From the NCBI GenBank assembly GCA_964548055.1, contig CAZJPS010000021.1, positions 1 to 18,004 of the forward strand: DNA of 18,004 bases, read 5' to 3'. Made by a program: the position numbers and the translations under genes. Numbering within the stretch: position 1 is the stretch's first letter; each line of letters opens with the position of its first letter. The DNA comes from CAZJPS01 sp964548055 (GTDB lineage Bacteria > Patescibacteriota > Gracilibacteria > Peribacterales > Peribacteraceae). A model generated the notes under the pieces. It was not told where the DNA came from and did no database searches. It saw only the letters and a program-made list of their open reading frames with translations. This document shows positions 5,026 to 12,689 of this stretch, one piece after another.

Positions 5026-7514
5026 TTTCTCAATGCTTCTAACTGCGTTTCCGACAGAATCTCCAAAAGTTCTGCATCGGATGCAGCTTTGATAGAAGAG
5101 ATTGTGCCAAATGCATTCATCAATTTATTCTTCGTCTCTTCTCCAATACCTGGCACTTCATCCAAAATGGAATGCACAGCCTTTTTCTTGCCTTTCACTT
5201 CGCGCAAGCGATTTGCAAAGCGATGAGCTTCATCACGCAGGCGCATGAGGAGAAATTTTGATTGAGAATCTTTGGGAAACACGACAGGGGTTTTTTTGAT
5301 AGGCACAAATACTTCCTCTTCTCTTTTTGCGAGCCCTATCACCGGAATCTTAAGATCATATTCTTTCAGAACGTCCACAACCGAACTCAGTTGGCCTTTA
5401 CCTCCATCGATCACAAGTAAGTCGGGGCGAGAACTGAGGGAGGGATCCATTTTATTTTGAAAAGCTTCGAACATCATCGCTATGTACTCTTCTTCAGGTT
5501 TTTCTTTCAGTATTGTTTCCAGCCTCTCTTGTAACTGAGGGGGTGGTTGAATCACGTAGCGGAACCCGGCTTCGCTGTATGCAGATTCGTGGATAGCTTT
5601 CACAACAATATATGCCTTTCCCTTTTTTATAGTGCGCAGAATCTTTCGGAGAAGGAAGAGAGAGAGACGGGTTCCCTTATACGCCTTCGCCGCCCATACT
5701 CCACAAATTTCCTGCATTTTTTCTGAGTATGTATGTTTGTATGTAAACCCAATAACTTCCTCTCTCATACGGGCAACAAAAAAGTCGCAATCAGCTATTG
5801 GCCTCTCCCATAGTTCCTCAGGATATTTTTTCATGATCTCCGTTATAACTTCATGTTCTTTTTTGCGGATTTTTCCAAAGCTGACTCCTTCCTCTTTCCA
5901 TTTTTTTTCTTCTGCTGACACATTCTCTTGTATATACCGAAGCCTCCTACGCAGGACTTCTTGAAGAGAACGATAATCATCAATATCACCAGCAGCTACA
6001 GAGCGAATGGTGAAGGAGCGATAGTGATCATTGGCTGCTTTGCCATCGCACATCACGACCATGCTACCCACCGTTTCGGTTCCTCCAAGATGTGAAATAT
6101 CGTAGCCCTCAATGCGATGTGGAAGTGAGGGGAGTTCCAGGTGTTTTTGTAGGCCTTCGAGTGCTGCTTGTGTATTTGCTTTCTCCGATTCCCAGCGCAC
6201 TTCCAATTGCCGCGCTTTTTCCATCGCATTTTTTTCGGCTAGCTGTAGGAGTTGAGATTTCTTTCCTCTCTCGGGAATGGTCACTTTCACTTTTTTGCCT
6301 CTCTTTACTTCCAGCCATTGTGACAGCGTTTTTCTGCCCGGGAAATCAACAGGAATGACCAGAGCATCAGGTAGGTCGATACCATCATCGTAAAATTGAG
6401 GCAGGAACTGCTCCAACACTTCCGCAATATCTTCCGCCTGACCAGCCAGCTCAAAGTGCGATTCGCCAATCAGTTTTCCGTTTCTGCATTGCAGCACAAT
6501 GGTATGTGCTCTGCCTGAAAGCACAGCTACACCTACAATATCGCTGTTCTCTCCCGATGGATCAGAAATTACTTGTTTTTCTTGCATTGCATCCATCGAT
6601 CCAAGCAAATCCCGGAACTTGGCAGCCTGCTCAAACTTTTTTTGCTTCGCAGCCATGGCCATGCGCTCCAGTAAAAGTTTTCGTGCAGGTTCACGATCAC
6701 CTTTAAGGAATGTGAGCACTCCTTCAATAGATTCCTTAAAATATTCTTCTGGACTTTTAAGCCCAATGCATGGAGCACTGCACTGTTCAATGTGGTAATC
6801 GAGGCAGGGGGTCATGCGATCTTTATGAGTGCAGATCACTTCGAGGGGGATAGTGGATGAGTGGTTAGCGATTAGCGGCACGCGATTAGCCTCCTCATTA
6901 TTGCTTGCCGCTAGCCGCTTATCGATTACCGCCTCACTGTCACCTAACGGCAGGGGATGCGCCACCTCAATCTCCATCTTGCATGTCCGAAACGGATACA
7001 GACGCCGTAGTAACTGCAGAGTTCGATGTACTTCGTAGCCGCTGAGAGTGGGACCAAAATACTTCGATCCGTCATTTACTACTTTGCGTACTGTGTCCAC
7101 TCGGGGGTAGGTGTCTTGTAGTGTGATTCGGTAGTACAAATAATTTTTATCGTCCTTCATCAGCACGTTATATTTTGGACGCAATTCCTTTATAAGATTG
7201 GTTTCAAGAATGAGTGCCTCCAGTTCTGTGTTCGTCACCGTTACATCAAAATCATGAATTTGTTCCAAGAAAGATTGTCGCCATGGCCCCACAAAGGCGC
7301 CAGGGCGGGGGTTTACATACCATGCCAGCCTTTTTTTGAGATTCTTGGCTTTGCCCACGTACATCACCTTTCCATTCTTATCGAGCCAACGATAAATCCC
7401 AGGGCCTTCTGAAGAAGCCCGTATTCTTTTCCGAAGAGTTTCCAATTGTGGGCTTACACGGCCCTTGAGGTGCTTTAGAACTTTGTGTACCCGGTGAATG
7501 GATTGGCCGCCCAT
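5004..7514 (-). CDS. uvrC: Excinuclease ABC subunit C with an inserted GNAT-like domain
   Basis: 836 residues, against about 600 for ordinary UvrC, which makes the two incisions of nucleotide excision repair. In order: GIY-YIG nuclease (about 37-117; GIY 39-41, YVG 52-54, Glu104 in LETNLIK); TCKMEI...TPCLDYH...CSAPC (177-249), broken by about 45 extra residues of which 195-218 come from repeat DNA; UVR motif (about 278-312); RNase H-like endonuclease with Asp472 (YDISH), Asp703 (VIDGGKGQ) and His774 (DEAHRFA); and helix-hairpin-helix (about 785-830). Between DDY (512-514) and PDLLVIDGG lies an insertion (about 527-694) with GNAT-like features: FFVARMREEVIGF, GVWAAKAYKGTR, AYSEAGFRYV. The start at 7514 follows TATCAT by six bases; longer frames upstream read through repeats and into hppA. 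The C-terminus is repeat-encoded. Confidence 0.95.
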   Translation of the reverse strand: MGGQSIHRVHKVLKHLKGRVSPQLETLRKRIRASSEGPGIYRWLDKNGKVMYVGKAKNLKKRLAWYVNPRPGAFVGPWRQSFLEQIHDFDVTVTNTELEALILETNLIKELRPKYNVLMKDDKNYLYYRITLQDTYPRVDTVRKVVNDGSKYFGPTLSGYEVHRTLQLLRRLYPFRTCKMEIEVAHPLPLGDSEAVIDKRLAASNNEEANRVPLIANHSSTIPLEVICTHKDRMTPCLDYHIEQCSAPCIGLKSPEEYFKESIEGVLTFLKGDREPARKLLLERMAMAAKQKKFEQAAKFRDLLGSMDAMQEKQVISDPSGENSDIVGVAVLSGRAHTIVLQCRNGKLIGESHFELAGQAEDIAEVLEQFLPQFYDDGIDLPDALVIPVDFPGRKTLSQWLEVKRGKKVKVTIPERGKKSQLLQLAEKNAMEKARQLEVRWESEKANTQAALEGLQKHLELPSLPHRIEGYDISHLGGTETVGSMVVMCDGKAANDHYRSFTIRSVAAGDIDDYRSLQEVLRRRLRYIQENVSAEEKKWKEEGVSFGKIRKKEHEVITEIMKKYPEELWERPIADCDFFVARMREEVIGFTYKHTYSEKMQEICGVWAAKAYKGTRLSLFLLRKILRTIKKGKAYIVVKAIHESAYSEAGFRYVIQPPPQLQERLETILKEKPEEEYIAMMFEAFQNKMDPSLSSRPDLLVIDGGKGQLSSVVDVLKEYDLKIPVIGLAKREEEVFVPIKKTPVVFPKDSQSKFLLMRLRDEAHRFANRLREVKGKKKAVHSILDEVPGIGEETKNKLMNAFGTISSIKAASDAELLEILSETQLEALRKGLGTGG
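6861..6932. repeat. Inverted heptad repeat pair (GCGRTRA type) inside uvrC
   Basis: Two arms of exactly 30 bases, 6861-6890 (plus) and 6903-6932 (minus), each made of four degenerate 7-mers starting GCG (some GTG or TCG) followed by GC, separated by 12 bases. The arms are roughly complementary to each other. The whole repeat is translated in frame in uvrC (residues about 195-218) without a stop. Confidence 0.8.
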
Positions 7515-7520
7515 GGGGGA

Positions 7521-7526
7521 ATGATA
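7521..7526 (-). promoter_or_regulatory. Candidate -10 box of uvrC
   Basis: TATCAT on the minus strand, six bases before the ATG at 7514, which would give a leaderless mRNA. No good -35 is seen. The same six-base gap occurs at several other genes here. Confidence 0.35.
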
Positions 7527-7571
7527 GCGGATTCTGGCTGACGGGTGTCTGTTTGTGGATTCTTTGGAGAG

Positions 7572-7668
7572 GCGATAAGCGGTGAGCGATGAGCGGTAAG
7601 CAAAGAAATTTGTATACCTACGATAGCTTTCTCCAGCAGCTAGTCGCTTATCGCTCACCGCAAACCGC
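7572..7668. repeat. Inverted heptad repeat pair (GCGRTRA type) between uvrC and hppA
   Basis: Arms 7572-7601 (plus) and 7639-7668 (minus) are each four 7-mers plus GC, exactly 30 bases, separated by 37 bases. A 17-base stretch (7579-7595) matches the reverse complement of 7645-7661 at all but one position. It lies in the 256-base gap between the divergent starts of uvrC and hppA; its open frame creates a false N-terminal extension of UvrC. Confidence 0.82.
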
Positions 7669-7770
7669 TCAGCCAACATTGACTTTTCCGCAGCCATCCG
7701 TACTCTTTCTCTGTATTTCGGCGGTTTTGGCGTAGATGTACGCGTCCGCTTCTTCTTCACCCATGTTTGT

Positions 7771-9885
7771 ATGAATTCCCTCACTCTCGAGCTATTCGCT
7801 CCCGTGGTGGCGATTCTCGGCCTCCTCTATAGTCTTGTTTTCTGGAGCTATGTTAAGCGCGCCGGAGATGGTACGCCTGCAATGCAAAAGGTTGCCAAGG
7901 CAATCTCCATTGGCTCACGTGCATTCGTTAGCCGCCAATATCGCACCATTGCTGTGCTTTCAGTGATTGTAGGAGCTGGCATGATTGTTATTTACGGAGT
8001 AACAGGAGCTGAAGGAGATGGATGGACACATGGTTTTGAAGTGGGTGGCTCTTTCCTTCTTGGATGTTTATTCTCGGGTCTTTCTGGTGTGGTAAGTATG
8101 ATTGTAGCCACCAAGACCAACTTGAAAACAGCAGCTGTATCGAAGAATGGCATAAACGCAGCTCTCCAAATGGCTCTGCGCGGAGGTACTGTATCTGCCA
8201 TTGTGATTACAGCTCTCTCCCTCCTTGGAATTAGCGGCTTGTACCTTCTTTACCGCGTAGGTTTTGATATGGCCCCAGGAGATGTGCCTAAATTAATTGT
8301 TGGATATGGATTTGGTGCGTCGTTTGTTGCTCTTTTTGCTCAGCTAGGTGGTGGTATCTACACGAAGGCTGCAGACGTTGGAGCAGACCTTGTGGGGAAA
8401 ATTGAAGCAGGTATTCCAGAAGATGATCCTCGTAATCCTGCCGTTGTAGCAGATTTAGTAGGTGACAACGTTGGTGACTGCGCGGGACGTGGAGCTGATT
8501 TGTTTGAATCGATCTCCGCAGAAAATGTTGGAGCGATGATTTTGGGTGTTGCACTGGTTCCATATTTTGGAATCACAGGCATTCTGTTCCCACTCGTGCT
8601 GCGTTCCGTTGGTCTTGTGGCAGCCATCATTGGCGTGTACAGCGTGAAAGTGAAAAAGGGAGAAGCTCCCATGAAAGCGATGACACGTGGCTTCTGGGTA
8701 ACTGCAGTTCTCACCACAATTGCCCTCTACGCATGCGCTCATTACATGCTCGAGGCTCCAGCAATGTTGCTGGATGGTTCCGGACCTTCCGAAATTGCAC
8801 CAGGTTCTTCGCTCTGGTTCTTTTACGCTGGTCTCGTGGGCGTGCTGACAGCAGTTGCATTCGTGTATATCACGGATTACTACACAGGGAAGGATAATCG
8901 CCCTGTGCGCGCGATTGCCGAAGCTTCTACCACTGGTCATGCCACGAATATCATTTCTGGTACAGCTATTGGAATGGAATCTACGGGGCTCTCCGTGATC
9001 TCCGTCTGTATTGCTCTTTTCCTTTCTCATTGGTTTGGTGAACAGACAGGGCTGCCGCATGGTGGACTGTACGGAACTGCTGTTGCCACAATGGGAATGC
9101 TTGCAGTGGTTGGATATGTGCTTTCTATGGATATGTTTGGACCGATTACTGATAACGCAGGAGGAATTGTAGAAATGTCTAAGGCTCCGGAGGAAATGCG
9201 TGTGGTTACCGATGAATTGGATGCCGCGGGAAATACCACGAAGGCTCTCACAAAGGGATACGCAGTTGGTTCTGCAGCTCTTGCCGCATTCTTGCTCTTC
9301 TCTGCCTTCTTAGAAGAAGCAAAGTTTGAAGTAGTGGATCTTGCTAACGTGAAAGTGTTCATTGGCTCCTTCCTTGGTGCCATGACTGTGTTCTTCTTTA
9401 CCTCTCTCACTATCCGCGCCGTCGGTAAGGCTGCTGGTGTGATTGTGGAAGAAGTACGCCGCCAATTCCGCGAAAAGAAAGGAATCATGGCTGGTACTGA
9501 AGATCCTGATTATGCAGCTGCGGTAGATATTGCAACCAAGTCCGCTCTGCGAGAAATGATTTTGCCAGGCATTGTCGCTGTGGTTGCTCCAGTCGTAGTG
9601 GGTCTTGCGTTCGGAAAGGAGGCAGTAGCAGGTCTTCTGATGGTTGGTACCATCGTTGGAGTACTCATGGCTGCCTACCTCAACAATGCAGGAGGTGCAT
9701 GGGATAACGCCAAAAAGTACATCGAAATGGGTGCGCACGGTGGTAAGCGCAGCCCTGCTCACCAGGCTGCTGTAACAGGTGATACCGTTGGTGATCCATT
9801 CAAAGATACAGCAGGACCAAGCTTGCACGTGCTCATCAAACTGTTTGCAACGCTCACACTCGCGTTGGCTGCGTTGTTCATGTAA
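7771..9885 (+). CDS. hppA: Membrane-bound proton-translocating pyrophosphatase, K+-independent type
   Basis: 704 residues, typical length, with about 16 membrane segments expected for the family. It couples pyrophosphate hydrolysis to ion pumping across the cytoplasmic membrane. The active-site motifs are intact: DVGADLVGK (202-210), DNVGDCAGRGAD (232-243), DNAGGIVEM (461-469), NNAGGAWDNAKK and TGDTVGDPFKDTAGP near the C-terminus. The segment GNTTKALTKG has Lys491 and Thr494 at the two positions that separate K+-independent (Lys, Thr) from K+-dependent (Ala, Ala or Gly) enzymes; K+-independent members are H+ pumps. The ATG at 7771 gives the usual N-terminus; an ATG at 7763 meets a stop after three codons. 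No Shine-Dalgarno is visible. A strong terminator follows the stop. Confidence 0.97.
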   Translation: MNSLTLELFAPVVAILGLLYSLVFWSYVKRAGDGTPAMQKVAKAISIGSRAFVSRQYRTIAVLSVIVGAGMIVIYGVTGAEGDGWTHGFEVGGSFLLGCLFSGLSGVVSMIVATKTNLKTAAVSKNGINAALQMALRGGTVSAIVITALSLLGISGLYLLYRVGFDMAPGDVPKLIVGYGFGASFVALFAQLGGGIYTKAADVGADLVGKIEAGIPEDDPRNPAVVADLVGDNVGDCAGRGADLFESISAENVGAMILGVALVPYFGITGILFPLVLRSVGLVAAIIGVYSVKVKKGEAPMKAMTRGFWVTAVLTTIALYACAHYMLEAPAMLLDGSGPSEIAPGSSLWFFYAGLVGVLTAVAFVYITDYYTGKDNRPVRAIAEASTTGHATNIISGTAIGMESTGLSVISVCIALFLSHWFGEQTGLPHGGLYGTAVATMGMLAVVGYVLSMDMFGPITDNAGGIVEMSKAPEEMRVVTDELDAAGNTTKALTKGYAVGSAALAAFLLFSAFLEEAKFEVVDLANVKVFIGSFLGAMTVFFFTSLTIRAVGKAAGVIVEEVRRQFREKKGIMAGTEDPDYAAAVDIATKSALREMILPGIVAVVAPVVVGLAFGKEAVAGLLMVGTIVGVLMAAYLNNAGGAWDNAKKYIEMGAHGGKRSPAHQAAVTGDTVGDPFKDTAGPSLHVLIKLFATLTLALAALFM

Positions 9886-9893
9886 TTGCATTT

Positions 9894-9934
9894 CAAAACC
9901 GCAGTCCCAGATGATTCTGGGCTGCGGTTTTTTG
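9894..9934 (+). terminator. Intrinsic terminator of hppA
   Basis: AAAACCGCAG-T-CCCAGA pairs with TCTGGGCTGCGGTTTT around a TGAT loop, with one bulged T and a run of Ts at the end. It begins about nine bases after the stop codon. Confidence 0.9.
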
Positions 9935-10158
9935 AAAATATCCCTTCCCTGTTTGTCCTGAGCTTGTCGAAGGACGGGGGAAGGGTTGGGGATGGGGGCG
10001 GGAATGCGAATGACATCACCCGCGCGAACGCGGGTAAGGAAACCCGCTCTGCGTGATCATATTTTGCTTCTTCGGTTCCCTCGGTTTCCTCGGCCGTCGC
10101 CGACCGTAGTCTACCTTTCGAGAATGAGGGACATCCTATTCCACCAATGTGGCTATGG
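9935..10158. other. Repeat-rich gap without a convincing gene
   Basis: It contains the GTCCTGAGCTTGTCGAAGGAC element (9955-9975), a type of palindromic intergenic repeat seen in many bacterial genomes; a perfect 7-bp hairpin ACCCGCG-CGAA-CGCGGGT (10018-10035); a near-duplicate CGGTTCCCTCGGTTTCCTCGG (10073-10093); and GGCCG-rich stretches resembling the terminator stem that follows. Reading frames crossing it are low in complexity and rich in Arg and Pro, so I do not annotate a protein. Because a plus-strand terminator follows at 10159, a small plus-strand RNA is possible. Confidence 0.6.
9953..9976. repeat. Short palindromic intergenic repeat
   Basis: GTCCT and AGGAC flank GAGCTTGTCGA. The same core recurs in intergenic DNA of many unrelated bacteria. 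Confidence 0.6.
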
Positions 10159-10191
10159 CCGACGAAGGTCGGATTCGTCGGTTTCTTTTTT
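10159..10191 (+). terminator. Plus-strand intrinsic terminator facing the Sel1 gene
   Basis: Perfect 8-bp stem CCGACGAA / TTCGTCGG (10159-10166, 10174-10181), seven-base loop, then TTTCTTTTTT. It terminates plus-strand transcription and overlaps the stop codon of the convergent Sel1 gene. It has no T-run in the other direction. Confidence 0.7.
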
Positions 10192-10888
10192 ACTGCTGCT
10201 GCTCTATTTTTTTCATCGATTCTTCCAGTTTTACCATTCTCGCATCACCATCTTTTTGCATCTCAGTAGGCAACTTACTTTTAAGTTTTTGCAGTGTAGA
10301 AGCTGCAGTTGGATAGCCGTTTTTTTCGGCAATTTTTAACCAGGCATAACCTTCGGCATAGTCTTGATCTTCTATGCCTTCACCCCTGATATAGAGAATT
10401 GCTAGGTTATACTGTGCATCCGAAATGCCAGACAGTGCTGCCTGCTGAAAGAGCGTGAATGCACGTTTATAATTCTGCTTTTCGCCCTTACCTTGGTACG
10501 CCAGAAGGCCCAGCTGGTACATAGATCGAGCGTTTCCATGGTCGGCTGCTTTTGTAAACCAACTGCGTGCTTTTTCCAGATCTTCCGATCCTCCTTCCGC
10601 CTGCAAGTACATCAAGCCCAAATTAAATTCAGCTCTTCGGTCTCCTGCTTCTGCTGCTTGAGAAAAATATGTACGTGCCACTGCAAAATCTTGCGGTACT
10701 CCCTTTCCGTCATGATAGATAGCTCCCAGCTTAAAGGCTGAATCGTTGTCTCCCACATTTGCTTTGGCAAGAAGCTCTTGCACTTGTACGGCTCCAGAAC
10801 CGCTTGGGAGCGGGATATGGAGAGGTTTTTCTGCGCACGCAGAAAGGACTAGCACTGCAGCAAGCGAGAGGGAGACGGGAGTACGCAT
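10190..10888 (-). CDS. Sel1-repeat (TPR-like) lipoprotein
   Basis: 232 residues. The N-terminus MRTPVSLSLAAVLVLSAC is a lipoprotein signal peptide with lipobox LSAC (Cys18), so the mature protein should be lipid-anchored outside the cytoplasmic membrane. Then come four Sel1-like repeats of about 36 residues (about 48-83, 84-119, 121-155, 157-191), each with the (A/Y)xLGxxYxxGxG...A...(F/W)xxAAxxG pattern, for example YQLGLLAYQGKG. The last 30 residues are a charged, probably coiled-coil tail (EESMKKIEQQQ). Sel1 repeats bind other proteins; no enzyme is implied. The start at 10888 is chosen because it begins a proper signal peptide and TACACT ends six bases before it; an ATG 18 codons upstream would put a polar stretch in front of it. 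Confidence 0.88.
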   Translation of the reverse strand: MRTPVSLSLAAVLVLSACAEKPLHIPLPSGSGAVQVQELLAKANVGDNDSAFKLGAIYHDGKGVPQDFAVARTYFSQAAEAGDRRAEFNLGLMYLQAEGGSEDLEKARSWFTKAADHGNARSMYQLGLLAYQGKGEKQNYKRAFTLFQQAALSGISDAQYNLAILYIRGEGIEDQDYAEGYAWLKIAEKNGYPTAASTLQKLKSKLPTEMQKDGDARMVKLEESMKKIEQQQ

Positions 10889-10894
10889 GCAGAA

Positions 10895-10900
10895 AGTGTA
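10895..10900 (-). promoter_or_regulatory. Candidate -10 box of the Sel1 lipoprotein gene
   Basis: TACACT, six bases before the ATG at 10888. The same hexamer at the same distance precedes the aminotransferase gene. No clear -35. Confidence 0.35.
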
Positions 10901-11039
10901 GAACGGACAGGGGTTCCTGTGCCATAGTTTTCTGATATCCAAACCATGCGTGCTTTGATATTTCGTTCCTAATAGTGGATTCCAGCTTGTGCGCTATTTT
11001 TCAATTAAAAACGATCGTACAAATAATCAAGTACTCATA

Positions 11040-12572
11040 TCAATGCTCTTGCTTGTGCGATCTCACCCTCCACGCCACTAGCCCCGCATACGCTCCCACC
11101 ATCATCAAAGCACTCACTCCCGGCACTGCAAAAGAGGCGAGTGGGAGGCAGGCAAGCAGATGAGTGATGGTAGTAATCCATGTGAGGCACAGAAAAGCAG
11201 GGATGGCGACCATCCGGCCGAGGAGATTGGAAATTGTGCTTAGGAGGACGCTGAAAAGACCGAAGAGCATAGCGTAAGGAACTACAGGAGGAGCAAGTAA
11301 GTTGCTGATGGGAGCAATGAGTGAGAGACGTCCAAATTGAAACAGAATCAGCGGAAGAGTGGCAATCTGTGCAGACAGTGTGAGTTGCATACTTTCTCGA
11401 ATCCCGAACTTTTGTGGGAGAAACTTTATGACATTTTCTAGAAGCGGAGAAATTTCCATCAATCCTAAAAGCGAGAGGAACGACAGTTGAAATCCTGCGT
11501 CGTACCACAACTGTTTTGGATTCCAGATGAGCATGAAGAAAGCAGTCCACATCACCGTTAATCGAGGCAGCGGTAACCTGCTTGTTTGCACAGCTAGAAG
11601 CCCCAAAATGCCCATCACAGCTGCGCGGACTACCGAGGCACTTGCTCCTGTGAAAAGGGTGAAACAACTGATCAGAAACACGCTTGGAAGAAATCTCCAT
11701 CGTAATGGAAGCCAAAAAAGGAGGAGGCTGAGCACCGTGATGACCATCGTGATGTTGTAGCCGGAGATGGCCACGAGGTGTGTGAGGCCCGTGATTTGAA
11801 AATCATTCTGCAGATCCTCGGGAATTCCTCTGCGGGAACCTGTGAGAAGGCCCATCAGGAGCGATGCATGCGGCTCTCCATACAGTGTTGCGATGCGATC
11901 TTCGAATGCTGCCTTGAGCGAGTAGAGAAAGGCAAATAATGCATTTCCGGAGTTCGAGTAGAGAGGAGTGATCATTGCCCGATTCATTGTTGCGTAGATG
12001 TTGTAGCGGCTGAGGTAATGGTCATAGTGAAAATCCTCAATCACTCCTGGTTTTTCCAGAACTCCTCTCACTTTGACGCTGTCACCATACGCGTACACGG
12101 GCCATCTTTTTGAGTCGCTGATCAGCACACGTCCCGCAATTTTTCTTTTGGAATTATTTTTGAGGGTGATTTCTGAAGTTTGGATGGTGTACCTTATAGA
12201 ATCCGATCTTTTATCAGGTTCTTCGGCAATAATTCCGGTGATTTCTACAGTGTTTCCGTTTGCGTAAAAGTCGACTGACTCCGGGGAGGAGACGTGAGTG
12301 GTACGGGAGAGAGTGAGGAAGGCGAGGGTTAAGCCTAAAGAGATTGGGAGGACTAGAATTCGGGCACGGGATGGGGCCCCTCCTCCGCTCTTGCTACGGC
12401 GGGCAGGTCGGGCTCGGGAATTTATTAGGAAACCGGCGAATCCGATGAAGATGAGAGAGCTAAGGAGGAGCCATACAAAAAGCGGATACCTTGGCAGCTG
12501 CCACCATTGCAGGAAGAAGACAGCGGCGAGGAATGATGAAAGGAAAAAGTATGTCAGACGCGGGCCATGCAT
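11040..12572 (-). CDS. comEC: ComEC/Rec2-family DNA uptake channel, short form
   Basis: 510 residues, against about 750 for full ComEC, the membrane channel that carries single-stranded DNA into the cell during transformation. In order: N-terminal membrane segments (about 7-50 and 72-88); an OB-fold DUF4131-like region (about 100-215, with VEITGIIAEEPDKR and GDSVKVRGVLEKPG); and the Competence core (about 235-500) with LLMGLLTGSRRGIP and HLVAISGYNI, the latter matching the family HL(V/L)AISGxH motif with Tyr-Asn after Gly. The C-terminal metallo-beta-lactamase-like domain is absent; the gene simply ends. Residues 52-71, rich in Arg, Ser and Gly, are encoded by a short GC-rich palindrome. No start-proximal Shine-Dalgarno. 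A pathway role needs pilus and ComEA partners outside the window. Confidence 0.93.
   Translation of the reverse strand: MHGPRLTYFFLSSFLAAVFFLQWWQLPRYPLFVWLLLSSLIFIGFAGFLINSRARPARRSKSGGGAPSRARILVLPISLGLTLAFLTLSRTTHVSSPESVDFYANGNTVEITGIIAEEPDKRSDSIRYTIQTSEITLKNNSKRKIAGRVLISDSKRWPVYAYGDSVKVRGVLEKPGVIEDFHYDHYLSRYNIYATMNRAMITPLYSNSGNALFAFLYSLKAAFEDRIATLYGEPHASLLMGLLTGSRRGIPEDLQNDFQITGLTHLVAISGYNITMVITVLSLLLFWLPLRWRFLPSVFLISCFTLFTGASASVVRAAVMGILGLLAVQTSRLPLPRLTVMWTAFFMLIWNPKQLWYDAGFQLSFLSLLGLMEISPLLENVIKFLPQKFGIRESMQLTLSAQIATLPLILFQFGRLSLIAPISNLLAPPVVPYAMLFGLFSVLLSTISNLLGRMVAIPAFLCLTWITTITHLLACLPLASFAVPGVSALMMVGAYAGLVAWRVRSHKQEH
12382..12407. repeat. Short GC-rich palindrome inside comEC
   Basis: CTCCGC and GGCGGG (about 384-388 and 399-403 of 12 kb) surround TCTTGCTAC. 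It resembles short palindromic repeats common in candidate-phyla genomes and encodes the RRSKSGGGAP loop between the first membrane segments. Confidence 0.45.
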
Positions 12573-12614
12573 GTAGGTAGCATGAAGAGCATCTGGAACT
12601 CTGTCTGGAGGAAA

Positions 12615-12645
12615 GAGAGAGTACTATTTCTAATAGTCTCTTTTT
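12615..12645 (+). terminator. Hairpin with T-run between rsmA and comEC
   Basis: ACTATT-TCT-AATAGT extended by GAGAG/CTCTT across one bulged T, running into TTTTT on the plus strand. Both flanking genes are on the minus strand, so it would act on antisense transcripts; its role is uncertain. Confidence 0.35.
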
Positions 12646-12659
12646 AGGCTTGTTGTAGA

Positions 12660-12689
12660 GAAAAAATTCGTTCTGATTCAAAAAGAACG
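12660..12689 (-). terminator. Intrinsic terminator of rsmA
   Basis: Minus strand: CGTTCT (12684-12689), nine-base loop, AGAACG (12669-12674), then AATTTTTTC. It starts right at the stop codon. Confidence 0.6.

Noticed and set aside
7515..7784. N-terminal extension of UvrC by up to 90 residues
   Set aside because: It runs through an inverted repeat and into the hppA coding region; the family N-terminus fits the start at 7514.
9759..10339. Frames crossing the hppA 3' gap on either strand
   Set aside because: They translate terminators and palindromic repeats, giving Pro/Arg-rich products without protein-like pattern.
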